A DNA stretch of 64,000 nt from Methylocystis rosea SV97 (GTDB lineage Bacteria; Pseudomonadota; Alphaproteobacteria; Rhizobiales; Beijerinckiaceae). Under the pieces are notes generated by a model, which searched no databases, was not told the DNA's origin, and saw nothing but the letters and a program-made list of their open reading frames with translations. The position numbers were made by a program, and so were the translations under genes. Positions 18,044-26,994 of the stretch are shown here, piece by piece. Where the stretch lies: NCBI RefSeq assembly GCF_000372845.1, contig NZ_KB889963.1, forward strand, positions 1,236,146 to 1,300,145. Direction: 5' to 3'. Numbering within the stretch: position 1 is the first letter of the stretch; each line of letters begins with the position of its first letter.

Positions 18044-18715
18044 CGAGACGAAGGCGGCGCGGGAGTCGAGGCCCGCCCGAATCATGCCGCCAAGTTGATG
18101 CGGCCCGCGGATCAGTTCGCGGGCGACGCCGAGGGCGTGAATGTCGCCTTCAGGCGTCAGCGCTTTGGCGACGAGCGGCGGCAGCGCGCGCGCCGCCGGA
18201 TCGCTGATCGCGCGCAGCGCGACGAAAGGAATGTCGCGCCGCCGCGCGAATTCTTCGGCAAGATGCGATTCCATGTCGACCGCGACAGCTTGCGCGCCTT
18301 CGCGCAGCGCCGCCTTGGCGCCCGGGTTCATCGCTGGCTGGTCAACGCCGATGATGGGCCCCGGCGTAACCTTGCAGCCGGCGGCCGCGGCGCCTTTCAT
18401 CAGCACTGACGAGAGACGCGGATGGGTGTCGCGCCGCGCGTCGCCGCCGACGATGGCGTCGGCCACGACGACATGGCCCGGCCGCAGCGCGTAATCCAGT
18501 CCGCCCGCGAGTCCGAAGCTGACGACGGCGGAAAAATCAGTTCCGCCAAGCGCATCGAGCGCTTGCCGCAGGCGCCCGACATTCGCGCCGCTGCACAGCG
18601 TCGTGACGCCTTCGCCGGCGGCGCAGGCGGCCTCGCGCTTCATGCCGACGATGACGAGAATCGGCGCGAGGGCGCTCAGTTCGGCGGTTTTTCTACGGCC
18701 AGTCGCGCGCGCCAT
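17984..18715 (-). CDS. hpnG: Adenosylhopane nucleosidase HpnG
   Basis: This 243-residue purine-phosphorylase-family protein removes adenine from adenosylhopane to give ribosylhopane, directly after HpnH. Signatures are FGLAGGLDYALRPG, the PGPIIGVDQP strand and AVDMESHLAEEF, where the Met-Glu pair binds the ribose. Arrangement is unusual only in that it faces hpnH tail to tail and overlaps it. A good ribosome site, GGAGGAGCC, precedes the ATG at 18715. It lies 45 bases downstream of shc on the same strand and is probably cotranscribed with it. Confidence 0.92.
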   Translation of the reverse strand: MARATGRRKTAELSALAPILVIVGMKREAACAAGEGVTTLCSGANVGRLRQALDALGGTDFSAVVSFGLAGGLDYALRPGHVVVADAIVGGDARRDTHPRLSSVLMKGAAAAGCKVTPGPIIGVDQPAMNPGAKAALREGAQAVAVDMESHLAEEFARRRDIPFVALRAISDPAARALPPLVAKALTPEGDIHALGVARELIRGPHQLGGMIRAGLDSRAAFVSLSRCGPLLGPLLRLVLADL

Positions 18716-18760
18716 GGCTCCTCCGGCCGAGGCCGTATCAGCGTCATTGAAAGAATGTTT

Positions 18761-20734
18761 TTAGAGCCCGACCTGCACGCGCTTGCTGTTGGCGCGCCTC
18801 ATATTGCGATAGCGCGCGAGCGCCCAGAGCGGGAAAAATTTTCCATAGCCATGATAGCGCAGATAGAAGACGCGCGGAAAACCCGTCGCGGTAAATCGCG
18901 CCTCATTCCATAGGCCGGCGTCGTTCTGCGTCGATTGCAGATAGGCGATACCCCGCGCGACCGCCGGATGGTCGACGTCGCCCGCCGCCATCAGCCCGAG
19001 CAGCGCCCAGGCGGTTTGCGAGGCCGTCGAGGGGGATTTTTCATAGCCCTTGTAGTCGAGCTTGTAGCTCGCGAGGTCTTCGCCCCAGCCGCCATCTTCG
19101 TTCTGGATCGCCACAAGCCAGGCGACGGCGCGACGGTAAGCGTCATGGTCATGCGGCAGGCCGACGGCGTTGAGCGCGCACAGCGTCGACCAAGTCCCGT
19201 AAATGTAATTCGCGCCCCAGCGGCCGAACCAACTGCCGTCCTTTTCCTGTTCTTTGAGCAGATAATCGACGCCGCGCTTGAGACATTCGCTCGAGTCGAT
19301 CGTATCGCCGAGCTGCGCCAGCATGGACACGCAGCGCGCCGAAACGTCCGCCGTCGGCGGATCGAGCAGCGCGCCGTGATCGGCGAAGGGAATATGATTC
19401 AGATAATGGCATGTGTTGTCGGCGTCGAAGGCGCCCCAGCCGCCGTTCTTCGACTGCATGCCGATGATCCATTCCTTGGCGCGGGCGATGCGTTCGTCAT
19501 AGGGACGCGACGCGTCATTCGCCGTGAGGCGATCCATCGCCGTCACGACGACGGCCGTGTCGTCGACGTCCGGGTAATAGGCGTTGGCGTATTGAAACGC
19601 CCAGCCGCCGGGCCGAAGGTCGGGCCGCTGCGCCGCCCAGTCGCCCTTGACGTCGAGCACCTGCAAGGGCGCGAGCCATTCGCAGGCCTGGCGCGCCTGT
19701 TCGCGCGCGTCTTCGTCGCCCGTCTCAAGCAGCGTGTGGGCGGTCAGACAGGTGTCCCACACCGGCGAAACGCAGGGCTGGCAATAGGTTTCCGCGTCCT
19801 GCACGACGAGCAGCCGTTCGATCGCCTCACGCGCCTGTTTCTTACGCTCGTCGGCGTCCGGCACGCCGAGCACGTCATACATCAGCAGGCTGTTGACCAT
19901 GGACGGAAAGATGCCGCCCAGTCCGTCGACGCCGTTGAGGCGCTCGGTCGTCCAGTTCATGGCAAGTTCGATCGCGCGCTCGCGCGGGCCGTTGGGCATA
20001 TGCGGCTCGATCAGACGCAGAAGCTTGTCGATCTTTCCGAAAATATTCGCCCAAGGCCAGGTCTGGTGTTCGCCCTTCGGCCACACCTTCACCTCTTCCG
20101 GCGGCGTCGTGAAGAGTTCGGCGATGTGAATGTTCCTCGGGTTCTTGGCCCGGGGCTTTTTCGTCATCAGCACCAGCATCGGCACGAGAACGGTGCGGCC
20201 CCAATAGGAAATCTTGTCGAGGTGGAAGGGGAACCACTTCGGCAGCAGCATGATTTCGACCGGCATCACCGGCACGCCGCGCCATGGAATTTCGCCGTAA
20301 AGCGCCAGCAGCGCGCGCGTAAACACATTGCTCTTGGCGGCGCCGCCATAGGCGAGGATCGCCGCGCGCGCGCGCGCCATATGCGGCGCATCGACATCGT
20401 CGCCGATCATCTTGAGCGCGAAATAGGCTTTCACGCTGGAGCTGATGTGGAAAGGCCCGTCTTGATAGAGCGGCCAGCCGCCGTGATCGCCCTGACAGCG
20501 GCGCAGATAAACCGCGATCTTGCGCTCGAGTTCGGCGTCGACTGGCTCGGCGCGGAAATGGCGCATCAGCACATATTCAGCCGAAAGGCTGGTGTCGGCT
20601 TCGAGCTCGAAGCAGAAATGTCCATCGCCTTTGCCGAGCGACAGAAGCGCGCGCTTGGCGTTTTGAATGCTCGTCTCCAGCGCCTCGGTGGAAACGGCGG
20701 CGAAATTAGCGTCAATACGCGCGGCGACGTTCAT
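18761..20734 (-). CDS. shc: Squalene-hopene cyclase
   Basis: This 657-residue class II terpene cyclase (HpnF) turns squalene into hopene and diplopterol at the membrane. The catalytic DXDD acid is D389-V-D-D392. QW repeats are visible as QGDHGGW (81-87), MQSKNGGWG, QEKDGSWFGRWG, QNEDGGWGED and QNDAGLWNE. Length matches the family (630-720 residues). An AAAGGAATTG ribosome site precedes the ATG. A small XRE regulator sits 22 bases upstream on the same strand and hpnG follows, suggesting an XRE-shc-hpnG unit. Squalene would come from hpnC-D-E at 47-50 kb. Confidence 0.97.
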   Translation of the reverse strand: MNVAARIDANFAAVSTEALETSIQNAKRALLSLGKGDGHFCFELEADTSLSAEYVLMRHFRAEPVDAELERKIAVYLRRCQGDHGGWPLYQDGPFHISSSVKAYFALKMIGDDVDAPHMARARAAILAYGGAAKSNVFTRALLALYGEIPWRGVPVMPVEIMLLPKWFPFHLDKISYWGRTVLVPMLVLMTKKPRAKNPRNIHIAELFTTPPEEVKVWPKGEHQTWPWANIFGKIDKLLRLIEPHMPNGPRERAIELAMNWTTERLNGVDGLGGIFPSMVNSLLMYDVLGVPDADERKKQAREAIERLLVVQDAETYCQPCVSPVWDTCLTAHTLLETGDEDAREQARQACEWLAPLQVLDVKGDWAAQRPDLRPGGWAFQYANAYYPDVDDTAVVVTAMDRLTANDASRPYDERIARAKEWIIGMQSKNGGWGAFDADNTCHYLNHIPFADHGALLDPPTADVSARCVSMLAQLGDTIDSSECLKRGVDYLLKEQEKDGSWFGRWGANYIYGTWSTLCALNAVGLPHDHDAYRRAVAWLVAIQNEDGGWGEDLASYKLDYKGYEKSPSTASQTAWALLGLMAAGDVDHPAVARGIAYLQSTQNDAGLWNEARFTATGFPRVFYLRYHGYGKFFPLWALARYRNMRRANSKRVQVGL

Positions 20735-20756
20735 TACAATTCCTTTGTATGTGCGG

Positions 20757-21047
20757 TCACGCGATGCTCAGCGTCGCGGATTTGGCCGTCTCATGATGCG
20801 GCTTCACGACGATCTCGACGTCCTGCCCCAAGGCGACGAGAAATCGCATGAGCCGTTCCAGCGAAAACTGCCGGAAATCGCCGTGCAGCAGCTTCGACAC
20901 GTCCGGCTGCTTCACGCCGAAGAGTTTCGCGGCTTGCACCTGCTTCAACCCGCGCTCCTTGAGCAGCGCTTCGATCTTGCGAACGAGCTGCGCCTTGAGG
21001 AGGTGGTCGTCGGGCGCCGCCTTGGCGGCGGGAGAGTCTTCGGTCAT
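20757..21047 (-). CDS. XRE-family helix-turn-helix regulator, HigA-like
   Basis: This 96-residue protein has an XRE-type HTH from about residue 22 to 75. QVQAAKLFGVKQPDVSKLLHG is the helix-turn-helix core and FSLERLMRFLVALGQDVEI is the family C-terminal part. This subtype is usually the antitoxin of a HigBA-like pair, but no toxin gene flanks it. It sits immediately upstream of shc, so autoregulation would also affect hopanoid synthesis. A palindrome at 21100-21117, about 55 bases upstream of its ATG, could be the operator. Role inferred from position. Confidence 0.75.
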   Translation of the reverse strand: MTEDSPAAKAAPDDHLLKAQLVRKIEALLKERGLKQVQAAKLFGVKQPDVSKLLHGDFRQFSLERLMRFLVALGQDVEIVVKPHHETAKSATLSIA

Positions 21048-21099
21048 TTCGGGTTCGGGAAATGTGGTTGACGCCCATTTCGCGCCGATCAGCGTGAGC

Positions 21100-21117
21100 T
21101 ATAGTGAAATGACTATA
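21100..21117. promoter_or_regulatory. Candidate operator palindrome upstream of the XRE-shc unit
   Basis: TATAGT and ACTATA form a perfect inverted repeat with a 6-base spacer in an AT-rich island within otherwise GC-rich DNA. It lies between the divergent XRE and Rieske genes, where it could serve either. Binding by the XRE protein is inference. Confidence 0.4.
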
Positions 21118-21211
21118 TCGTCAAGCCGCGTCTGGCTCATCGATTGCTACAGGGGCGGGTGAGGGCGCCTGGCGCCGGTGCGGCGTGCGACTTTGTCCGA
21201 AAGGTGAGCCG

Positions 21212-21583
21212 ATGGACGAACTCTATGTGATTTGTCGGACAGACGAGATCGAGGACTCCGAGGCCACGGGATTCGTCCTGATGCGCGCCGAGGCGAGCGG
21301 CGACGCCGCCCCCTATCCGATCCTGATTACGCGCAAGGGCAACAACTTCTATGGCTTCGAGAACGCCTGCCCGCATGAAGGCGAGCGGCTCGACGTCAAT
21401 CCTGGCCAGTTCATGGACGAGGAAGGCAATTTCCTCGAATGCGGCAGGCATCATGCGCAGTTCGACATCGACACCGGCCACTGCTTCATCGGCCCCTGTC
21501 AGGGCCAACGGCTGACGCCGATCAAACTCGTCGTCGACGAGGGCGACGTCTGCCTCACCGGCGTGCTGCTCGCCGAAGAATGA
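21212..21583 (+). CDS. Rieske [2Fe-2S] ferredoxin-like protein
   Basis: This 123-residue soluble protein has a complete Rieske site: C53-P-H55 and C77-G-R-H80. It resembles small Rieske ferredoxins and nitrite reductase small subunits. The ATG at 21212 follows AAGGTGAG; the earlier GTG is rejected. A gene of unknown function follows 10 bases downstream and a helical protein after that, suggesting a small operon. No oxygenase subunit is adjacent, so the electron acceptor is unknown. Confidence 0.85.
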   Translation: MDELYVICRTDEIEDSEATGFVLMRAEASGDAAPYPILITRKGNNFYGFENACPHEGERLDVNPGQFMDEEGNFLECGRHHAQFDIDTGHCFIGPCQGQRLTPIKLVVDEGDVCLTGVLLAEE

Positions 21584-21593
21584 AAGGCGCTCT

Positions 21594-22346
21594 ATGACCG
21601 ATATGGCGGAACTGCAAAAACGTAAGCAACCGCTCAATCTCGCGATCGTCCACGGCGATCCCGACGCTTTCATCGCGAATTACCTGCCGTGGCTCGAGAT
21701 CACGAGTTTTATCACGGCGCTGCGCGCTGGCGACGTCGAGGTCCCCGCCGACGGCGCGACGCCGAAGCTGACGCCGCAGCAGATCAAAGGCGCGGCGGCG
21801 GTGAACTACGGGGGAGACGCGCTCTTCGCCTTTTGCATGGCGGCGGCGCTGAAGGGCGACAAGGCCGCCGTTGAAAAGATCGACGCGGCGCTCACCGAGC
21901 AGCTCGGCCCCGAGTATCCAGGGTCGACGGCGCTGTGGAGCTTTCGTTCGCCCATCGCCTCGCCGATGAGCCTTGAAGATCATGTCGGGCAGGCCGCGCA
22001 GAAAATGCTTGCAGGCGACATCCCGCCGCCGCCTATGCGCGCGCGCGAGAACTGGAACGCCGGCCTGCGTTTCTTCGAAAAGGCGCGCAAATCGAATTTC
22101 GTGAACGAGATCGTCTATCCGCTGGCGTTGTGGACGCGCGCCAAATGGACCGAGACGCTAGAGAAGGGCGTCGCCTTCATGGCCCATATCGAGGACAGCG
22201 TGCCGGTGTTGCAGGAATGCCTCGCCGAAACGCGCAATGACCAGGCTTTCATCGCCAATATGCTGCTGAAGATGGCCCCGGCGATCGAGACCGATCTTAC
22301 GGACGAGATGCAGGGTTTTCTGCGCTCGCTGTCGCGGCGGGTGTAG
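21594..22346 (+). CDS. Protein of unknown function in a Rieske operon
   Basis: I do not recognise this 250-residue protein. It has no signal peptide or membrane segment and is predicted to be mostly helical. Notable segments are IVHGDPDAFIANYLPWLEI, the Cys-containing LFAFCMAAALKGDKAAV and FRSPIASPMSLEDHVGQA. It starts 10 bases after the Rieske gene, so the two are probably cotranslated; it may be the partner or substrate-binding component for that ferredoxin. That is inference from position. Confidence 0.6.
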   Translation: MTDMAELQKRKQPLNLAIVHGDPDAFIANYLPWLEITSFITALRAGDVEVPADGATPKLTPQQIKGAAAVNYGGDALFAFCMAAALKGDKAAVEKIDAALTEQLGPEYPGSTALWSFRSPIASPMSLEDHVGQAAQKMLAGDIPPPPMRARENWNAGLRFFEKARKSNFVNEIVYPLALWTRAKWTETLEKGVAFMAHIEDSVPVLQECLAETRNDQAFIANMLLKMAPAIETDLTDEMQGFLRSLSRRV

Positions 22347-22466
22347 GCCGCGCCTTAGCGCCGCGACGATCGGTCGACTGAAAAAACCGCCAATGTTTTG
22401 CCGGGCGAAACGAAGTCTTAACCATCGGCCGCCGATGGTCGTTTGAACGGAGCGAGAGGAGTGAGC

Positions 22467-23108
22467 ATGGCTACGAACACGGAAGGCGAACGCGCACTGG
22501 CCGACCTCGAGGCCGGCAAGTTTTCTTTCCCGATGGTCGACTCCATCAGGGATCATATGAATCAGCTCGACGCCGAGCTGCAACGCGTCAGGACGGAGCT
22601 GCAGCGCGTCAATTCGCTGCATGAGGGCGCCGTCAACCAGCTCAGGCAGCAGGAGTTTACGATCCTGCGGCTCGAAGGAGAGCTGCGCAAGCTGAACGCC
22701 AGACTCTACGCTCTCCTGAAGGCCAATGTTCTGACGGAGATCGCCCTGCGCGAGACGAAGCGCGGCGCCGTGAAATTCGTCGAATTTCTTCCCGTCGCGC
22801 GCAAGCATGCCGAGGAAAGTTCGAAGGCGGCGCTGGCCTATCTCTCAACGATTGATCTTCAGGCCAAGGTCGAGGCGGTGAAGGCGCATCCGCTGACCGA
22901 GAAGACGCTTGCCGGGCTGGCGAATCTTGATCTGCGCGCCGAGTGGACGAAGCTGAAGACGCATCCACTGACGACAAAGGCTATGGGCGAGCTGCAGTCG
23001 GCACTTCTCAAGGCGAAGGAGAATCTGCCGGTCGTGCAGAAGCGGATCGCCGCGCTCGTTGAAAAAGCGACGGCTTATATTGCCGAGCTGCAAAAAAAGG
23101 CTGCGTAA
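22467..23108 (+). CDS. Predicted coiled-coil protein of unknown function
   Basis: This 213-residue protein is helical throughout. Residues about 25-80 (MNQLDAELQRVRTELQRV onward) have a clear heptad pattern. The second half holds two similar units, VEAVKAHPLTEKTLAGL and WTKLKTHPLTTKAMGEL, pointing to an internal repeat of about 37 residues. No membrane or signal segment is seen. The ATG at 22467 follows GAGAGGAGTGAGC. It is 120 bases after the preceding unknown gene on the same strand and may belong to that group. Confidence 0.6.
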   Translation: MATNTEGERALADLEAGKFSFPMVDSIRDHMNQLDAELQRVRTELQRVNSLHEGAVNQLRQQEFTILRLEGELRKLNARLYALLKANVLTEIALRETKRGAVKFVEFLPVARKHAEESSKAALAYLSTIDLQAKVEAVKAHPLTEKTLAGLANLDLRAEWTKLKTHPLTTKAMGELQSALLKAKENLPVVQKRIAALVEKATAYIAELQKKAA

Positions 23109-23174
23109 ATCCGACGCGGGGCAGGCGCAAAGCTGCGCCTGCTCGCTGGCCGCGCGACCTGACGGGCGCGGGAC

Positions 23175-23209
23175 TTGCGGCGCTACGGATTAAGTCCGCT
23201 GCGTCTACC
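23175..23209 (-). repeat. Partial tRNA-Leu copy (anticodon-arm fragment)
   Basis: These 35 bases match 23759-23795 of the tRNA-Leu gene in the same orientation. The fragment lacks two bases of the anticodon loop (GATTAAG for GATTTTAAG) and has a few substitutions. It cannot encode a functional tRNA. Together with the intact tRNA it brackets a Rieske ferredoxin gene. Confidence 0.75.
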
Positions 23210-23244
23210 TGAGCGCAAGTCTGTTACCTGAGCGAAAGTCTGTG
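23207..23244. repeat. Two-unit 19-base tandem repeat
   Basis: ACCTGAGCGCAAGTCTGTT is followed directly by ACCTGAGCGAAAGTCTGTG. The first unit begins at the end of the tRNA-Leu fragment. Confidence 0.8.
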
Positions 23245-23264
23245 CGCGCGACTGCAGTTTGCAA

Positions 23265-23609
23265 TCACGCGTGCGCGGGCGTGCGCGCGGGCTTGACCGG
23301 TCCGACGTCGACCTGAATCTCGTCGCCCTCGACGCGAAGCGCATAGGGGTGGAGCGCATTGCGGACGAGATGCGTCACGCATTTGCCGCTTGTGCTGTCG
23401 AACCCCCATTGGTGGTGCGGGCAGGTGACGGTCTGCCCGTTGAAGGTCGCCTCGCTCAGCGGCATGTCCGCATGCGGACAGCGCCCGCGATAGGCCTTGA
23501 GTTCGCCGCCGGTCGGCCAGACCAGAAGCACGCTCTTTTTGCCGGCGTGAAAGAGGCCCATGCCGCCTTCGCTCACGGCGCCGGTGTTACAGATCGCGGT
23601 GAACGCCAT
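23265..23609 (-). CDS. Rieske [2Fe-2S] ferredoxin, TmoC-like
   Basis: This 114-residue protein has the Rieske ligands C44-P-H46 and C63-P-H-H66, with the pattern RCPHADMPLSEA and VTCPHHQWGFD typical of the ferredoxin of toluene 4-monooxygenase-type systems. No di-iron hydroxylase or reductase is nearby, so it is an orphan. The ATG at 23609 is chosen; a TTG five codons upstream is possible. The C-terminal tail is Pro/Ala-rich. It lies between a tRNA-Leu fragment and the intact tRNA-Leu, a sign of past insertion. Confidence 0.85.
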   Translation of the reverse strand: MAFTAICNTGAVSEGGMGLFHAGKKSVLLVWPTGGELKAYRGRCPHADMPLSEATFNGQTVTCPHHQWGFDSTSGKCVTHLVRNALHPYALRVEGDEIQVDVGPVKPARTPAHA

Positions 23610-23723
23610 CGTGATCGCCTTCAAGATTCAACATTGACAGGCGATAGCAAGTTACGGACCAGCGAAACCCTGCGACTCGGCGACGCGCGAGGCGAAAAGA
23701 CAACGATCGCATAAGCATTTTTC

Positions 23724-23812
23724 TGGTGCGGGCGGCCGGAATCGAACCGGCACAGGCCTTGCGGCCCTACGGATTTTAAGTCCGTTGCGTCTACCAGTTT
23801 CGCCACGCCCGC
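23724..23812 (-). tRNA. tRNA-Leu (anticodon TAA)
   Basis: The reverse strand gives a full cloverleaf: acceptor GCGGGCG pairing with CGCCCGC, a D-arm with GGTAGAC, the anticodon loop CTTAAAA (TAA), a long variable arm GGGCCGCAAGGCCT typical of tRNA-Leu, the T-loop GTTCGATTC, and an encoded CCA end at 23724-23726. Total length is 89 bases. Confidence 0.95.
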
Positions 23813-23857
23813 GGAGCGCTCGTTTATAGGGGCGCGGACCCGACGCCGCCAAGCGGA

Positions 23858-24379
23858 TTATATGCGCCGTCGTCGCCGGCCCTCGGGCTTGGCGTTCGGC
23901 GCGCCGATCGGCGCCTGAAACGACAGGCCCGTGTCCCAGGGGAAGAAGATCCAGGTGTCCTGCGAGACTTCGGTGACGAAGGTGTCGACCATCGGCAGGC
24001 CCTGCGGCTTGGCGTAGACAGTGGCGAAATGCGCGTTCGCCAGCGTGTCCCGCACGGCTTTCGCCGTGGCGCCGGTGTCGACGAGATCGTCGATGATGAG
24101 CACTTCAGAGCTTGGCCGCGCCAGAATCGTGTCGGTCAGAGGCTTGAGCACCTGGATCTCGCCGCGCTCGGTTTCCTCGTGATAGCTGGCGACGCAGATG
24201 GTTTCGATGACCCTTATGCCGAGCTCGCGCGCCACGATCGCCGCGGGCACCAGACCGCCGCGCGTCACCGCCACAATCGCCGAGAATCCGCCGATAGAAG
24301 CGAGACGCCAGGCGAGCGCGCGCGCGTCGCGGTGAAAAATGTCCCAGGAGACCGGAAAGATCTTGTCGGACCCGTACAT
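23858..24379 (-). CDS. gpt: Xanthine-guanine phosphoribosyltransferase
   Basis: This 173-residue enzyme salvages xanthine and guanine to nucleotides using PRPP. The PRPP-binding motif is [14 protein letters not shown], with [18 protein letters not shown] upstream and WIFFPWD near the C-terminus, as in E. coli Gpt. The ATG at 24379 gives [13 protein letters not shown], which aligns with the Gpt N-terminus and has GGGAGG upstream; the GTG eight codons earlier is less likely. The C-terminal extension is Arg-rich. It lies 28 bases after the CinA-like gene on the same strand and is likely cotranscribed. Confidence 0.92.
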   Translation of the reverse strand: MYGSDKIFPVSWDIFHRDARALAWRLASIGGFSAIVAVTRGGLVPAAIVARELGIRVIETICVASYHEETERGEIQVLKPLTDTILARPSSEVLIIDDLVDTGATAKAVRDTLANAHFATVYAKPQGLPMVDTFVTEVSQDTWIFFPWDTGLSFQAPIGAPNAKPEGRRRRRI

Positions 24380-24407
24380 CAGCTTCAAGCCTCCCCCGGT
24401 CACGCCG

Positions 24408-25169
24408 TCAGCGCGCGGTTTCCTTCGCTAGCGATGCGATCATCGCACGGGCCGCCGCCGTCGCGCGGGCCAAGAGCGCCGCGTCGCGACTGCGCAGCAC
24501 AATCTGATTCCTGAATCCCGCGCTCGTAAAGGACGGATAGGAGCCAACGCTCACGCCCTCATGGCCGCGCGCGATCGCTTCCAAACCCTCGGCGTAGGCG
24601 CCTTCCGGAACGCCGTACGCCTCGACCGTCTCGACGAGCACCGGCGGGCCGGCCGCGAGCCGCGGGCCGACCACGTCCATCATATTCTGCATGATCATCG
24701 GCACGCCGGCCATAACGATGACATTGCCGATCCAGAATCCCGGCGCCTTGGAAATGGCGTTGAAAATCAGCTCCGCGCCTTTTGGAATGCGCGCCATCCG
24801 CCGGCGCGCCGGATTCAGCTCGCCTTCCGAAAAGCGCTCCCGAAGCAGCGCTATGGCGCGCGGATCCTCGCCGATGTCGACGCCAAAGGCGCGGGCGACC
24901 GCATCGGCGGTGATGTCGTCGTGGGTGGGACCAATGCCGCCGGTCGTGAAGACATAGGTGTAGCGGGCGCGCAGCGCATTCAGCGCCTCGACGATCGCCT
25001 CCGTCTCGTCGGGCACGATTCGCGCCTCGCGAAGATCGACGCCGATCTGCGCCAGATAATTCGCGATATAGCTTGTGTTCACATCCTGCGTGCGGCCGGA
25101 CAATATTTCATCGCCGATCACGAGAACCGCCGCGCTTGCCGGCCTGTCGCCCGCCGTTTCTTGCGCCAT
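24408..25169 (-). CDS. CinA-like molybdopterin-binding domain protein
   Basis: This 253-residue protein is the N-terminal MoaB/MogA-like domain of the CinA family, without the C-terminal deamidase domain. Signatures include [38 protein letters not shown] and [14 protein letters not shown]. Such stand-alone proteins are common in alphaproteobacteria and may act as ADP-ribose or nucleotide pyrophosphatases; the role here is not established. GGGAGG precedes the ATG. Confidence 0.88.
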   Translation of the reverse strand: MAQETAGDRPASAAVLVIGDEILSGRTQDVNTSYIANYLAQIGVDLREARIVPDETEAIVEALNALRARYTYVFTTGGIGPTHDDITADAVARAFGVDIGEDPRAIALLRERFSEGELNPARRRMARIPKGAELIFNAISKAPGFWIGNVIVMAGVPMIMQNMMDVVGPRLAAGPPVLVETVEAYGVPEGAYAEGLEAIARGHEGVSVGSYPSFTSAGFRNQIVLRSRDAALLARATAAARAMIASLAKETAR

Positions 25170-25374
25170 TACCGGCCTCCCTGTCGCCGATTATGACCAT
25201 GGCGGCCGCGAACGCCAGCCCTGGCGCCGCCTCGTTATCGGCAAGGCCCCGACCAGGGCTGAGAAGGCCTTGCTGCGGCAATTGCAGTTCGGCTCGCCAG
25301 CCTTGCTTTGCCGCCTCAAACCATTACCTTGTCGAGCATACCCTTCGCCCAGGAAAGCCGAGCCGCCACGTTAC

Positions 25375-26211
25375 ATGACCTTTATCGAATCTCATCTCGC
25401 GCCCGCCGCGCGCAAAAGCGGACAGATCAAGCTGCACGGTCCTAATGATTTCGGGGGCATGCGCGCCGCTGGCAAGCTGACGGCGGAGGCGCTGGACATG
25501 CTGGTCGAACATGTCCAGCCGGGCGTGACGACGCAGGCGCTCGACGATCTGGTTTTCGACTTCGCCATGGCGCATGGCGCTTATCCCGCGCCGCTCGACT
25601 ATCGCGGCTACCGGAAGTCGATCTGCACCTCGATCAATCATGTCGTCTGCCATGGCGTGCCGGACAGCAAGCCGCTGCGCGAAGGCGACATCGTCAATAT
25701 CGACGTGACGTTCATCCTCGACGGCTGGCACGGCGACGCCAGCCGCATGTTCGCCGTCGGCGAAATCCCGCGGCGGGCGCAGCGGCTGATCGACGTGACC
25801 TATGAGGCGCTTGAGCGGGGCGTCGCCGCCGTGAAGCCTGGCGCGACGACCGGCGACATCGGCGCGGCGATTCAGCACTATGCCGAAAGCGAGCGCTGTT
25901 CGGTCGTGCGCGATTTTTGCGGCCACGGGCTCGGGCGCGTATTCCACGATGAGCCGAATATTCTGCACTATGGCGTGAAGGGCGAGGGCGTCGAGCTGCG
26001 GCCGGGCATGTTCTTCACCATTGAGCCGATGATCAATCTCGGCCGGTCGCAGGTGAAAATCCTGTCGGACGGCTGGACGGCCGTCACCCGCGACCGCTCG
26101 CTTTCCGCGCAGTTCGAACATTCGGTCGGCGTCACCGAAACGGGCGTGGAAGTCTTCACCAAATCGCCGGCGGGGCTCGACAATCCCTCTGCCGCGCGCG
26201 CCGACGCATGA
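25375..26211 (+). CDS. map: Methionine aminopeptidase, type I
   Basis: This 278-residue M24A peptidase removes the initiator methionine from nascent proteins. Metal ligands sit in [14 protein letters not shown] (two Asp), [14 protein letters not shown] (His), FTIEPMI (Glu) and QFEHSVGV (Glu region). The ATG at 25375 gives an N-terminus of usual length; upstream in-frame sequence is not conserved. Its TGA overlaps the radC start (ATGA), so the two genes are probably translationally coupled. Confidence 0.95.
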   Translation: MTFIESHLAPAARKSGQIKLHGPNDFGGMRAAGKLTAEALDMLVEHVQPGVTTQALDDLVFDFAMAHGAYPAPLDYRGYRKSICTSINHVVCHGVPDSKPLREGDIVNIDVTFILDGWHGDASRMFAVGEIPRRAQRLIDVTYEALERGVAAVKPGATTGDIGAAIQHYAESERCSVVRDFCGHGLGRVFHDEPNILHYGVKGEGVELRPGMFFTIEPMINLGRSQVKILSDGWTAVTRDRSLSAQFEHSVGVTETGVEVFTKSPAGLDNPSAARADA

Positions 26212-26933
26212 AGAAGGCGGCTGACGCCGCGACAAGCGACGGCTCAGGCCTGCGCGATTCTGCGCCTCATTTCCACGGTCACCGACAGCGTCTGCGCGAT
26301 CGCTTCATGGATGCAGGCGAAGCAGCGCTCGCCGATTACGAAATGCTTGAGCTGCTGTTGTTTCGCGCCATCGCGCGCCGCGACGTGAAGCCGCTCGCAA
26401 AGGCCTTGATCACGCGCTTTGGCTCCTTCGCCGAGACCGTCGCGGCGCGGCCGGAGCGGCTTCGCGAAGTCGGCGGTCTCAGCGAAGCGGCGATCGTCGA
26501 AATCAAGCTCGTCGAGGCTGCGGCGAAACGCCTGGCGCGCGGCGCCTTGCAGAAGCGTCCTGTGCTTTCCTCATTCATGGAGGTGCTCGACTATTGCCGG
26601 ACGGCGATGGCTTTCGCCGAGCGGGAGGAGTTTCGCATCCTGTTCCTCGACAAGCGCAACGCGCTGATCGCCGACGAGGTGCAGGGCGTCGGCACCATCG
26701 ACCATACGCCCGTCTATCCGCGCGAAATCGTCAGACGTGCGCTGGAGCTTGGCGCGAGCGCGCTCATCCTGGCGCATAACCATCCATCCGGAGATCCGAC
26801 GCCGTCGGCCGCGGACATACGCATGACGAAGGACATCGCCGCCATCGCGCAGCCGTTCGACATCACGGTCCACGACCACCTCATTGTTGGCCGTCATGGC
26901 CATGCGAGCTTCAGAGGGCTGAAGCTCATTTGA
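26208..26933 (+). CDS. radC: RadC-family JAB-domain protein
   Basis: This 241-residue protein has an N-terminal HhH-like region ([20 protein letters not shown]) and a C-terminal JAB/MPN metalloprotease-like domain with [14 protein letters not shown], the zinc-binding motif. Despite the name, a DNA-repair role for RadC is doubtful; the family function is unsettled. It overlaps map by 4 bases. Confidence 0.92.
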   Translation: MKKAADAATSDGSGLRDSAPHFHGHRQRLRDRFMDAGEAALADYEMLELLLFRAIARRDVKPLAKALITRFGSFAETVAARPERLREVGGLSEAAIVEIKLVEAAAKRLARGALQKRPVLSSFMEVLDYCRTAMAFAEREEFRILFLDKRNALIADEVQGVGTIDHTPVYPREIVRRALELGASALILAHNHPSGDPTPSAADIRMTKDIAAIAQPFDITVHDHLIVGRHGHASFRGLKLI

Positions 26934-26994
26934 CGCGAAGTCCGTCCACAGGCGTCAGGATTGACGCGACACTTTCAAAAGCGGGCTGAGCGCA

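Noticed and set aside
18935-20851. Long open frame antisense to shc
   Set aside because: Complementary to a complete squalene-hopene cyclase with all motifs; no ribosome site; Arg/His-rich translation.
20757-21047. XRE gene as half of a toxin-antitoxin pair
   Set aside because: The neighbouring genes are shc and a Rieske protein; no RelE/HigB-like toxin lies on either side.
23265-23609. Toluene/methane monooxygenase operon suggested by the TmoC-like ferredoxin
   Set aside because: No hydroxylase, effector or reductase gene lies within the window; the ferredoxin is alone.
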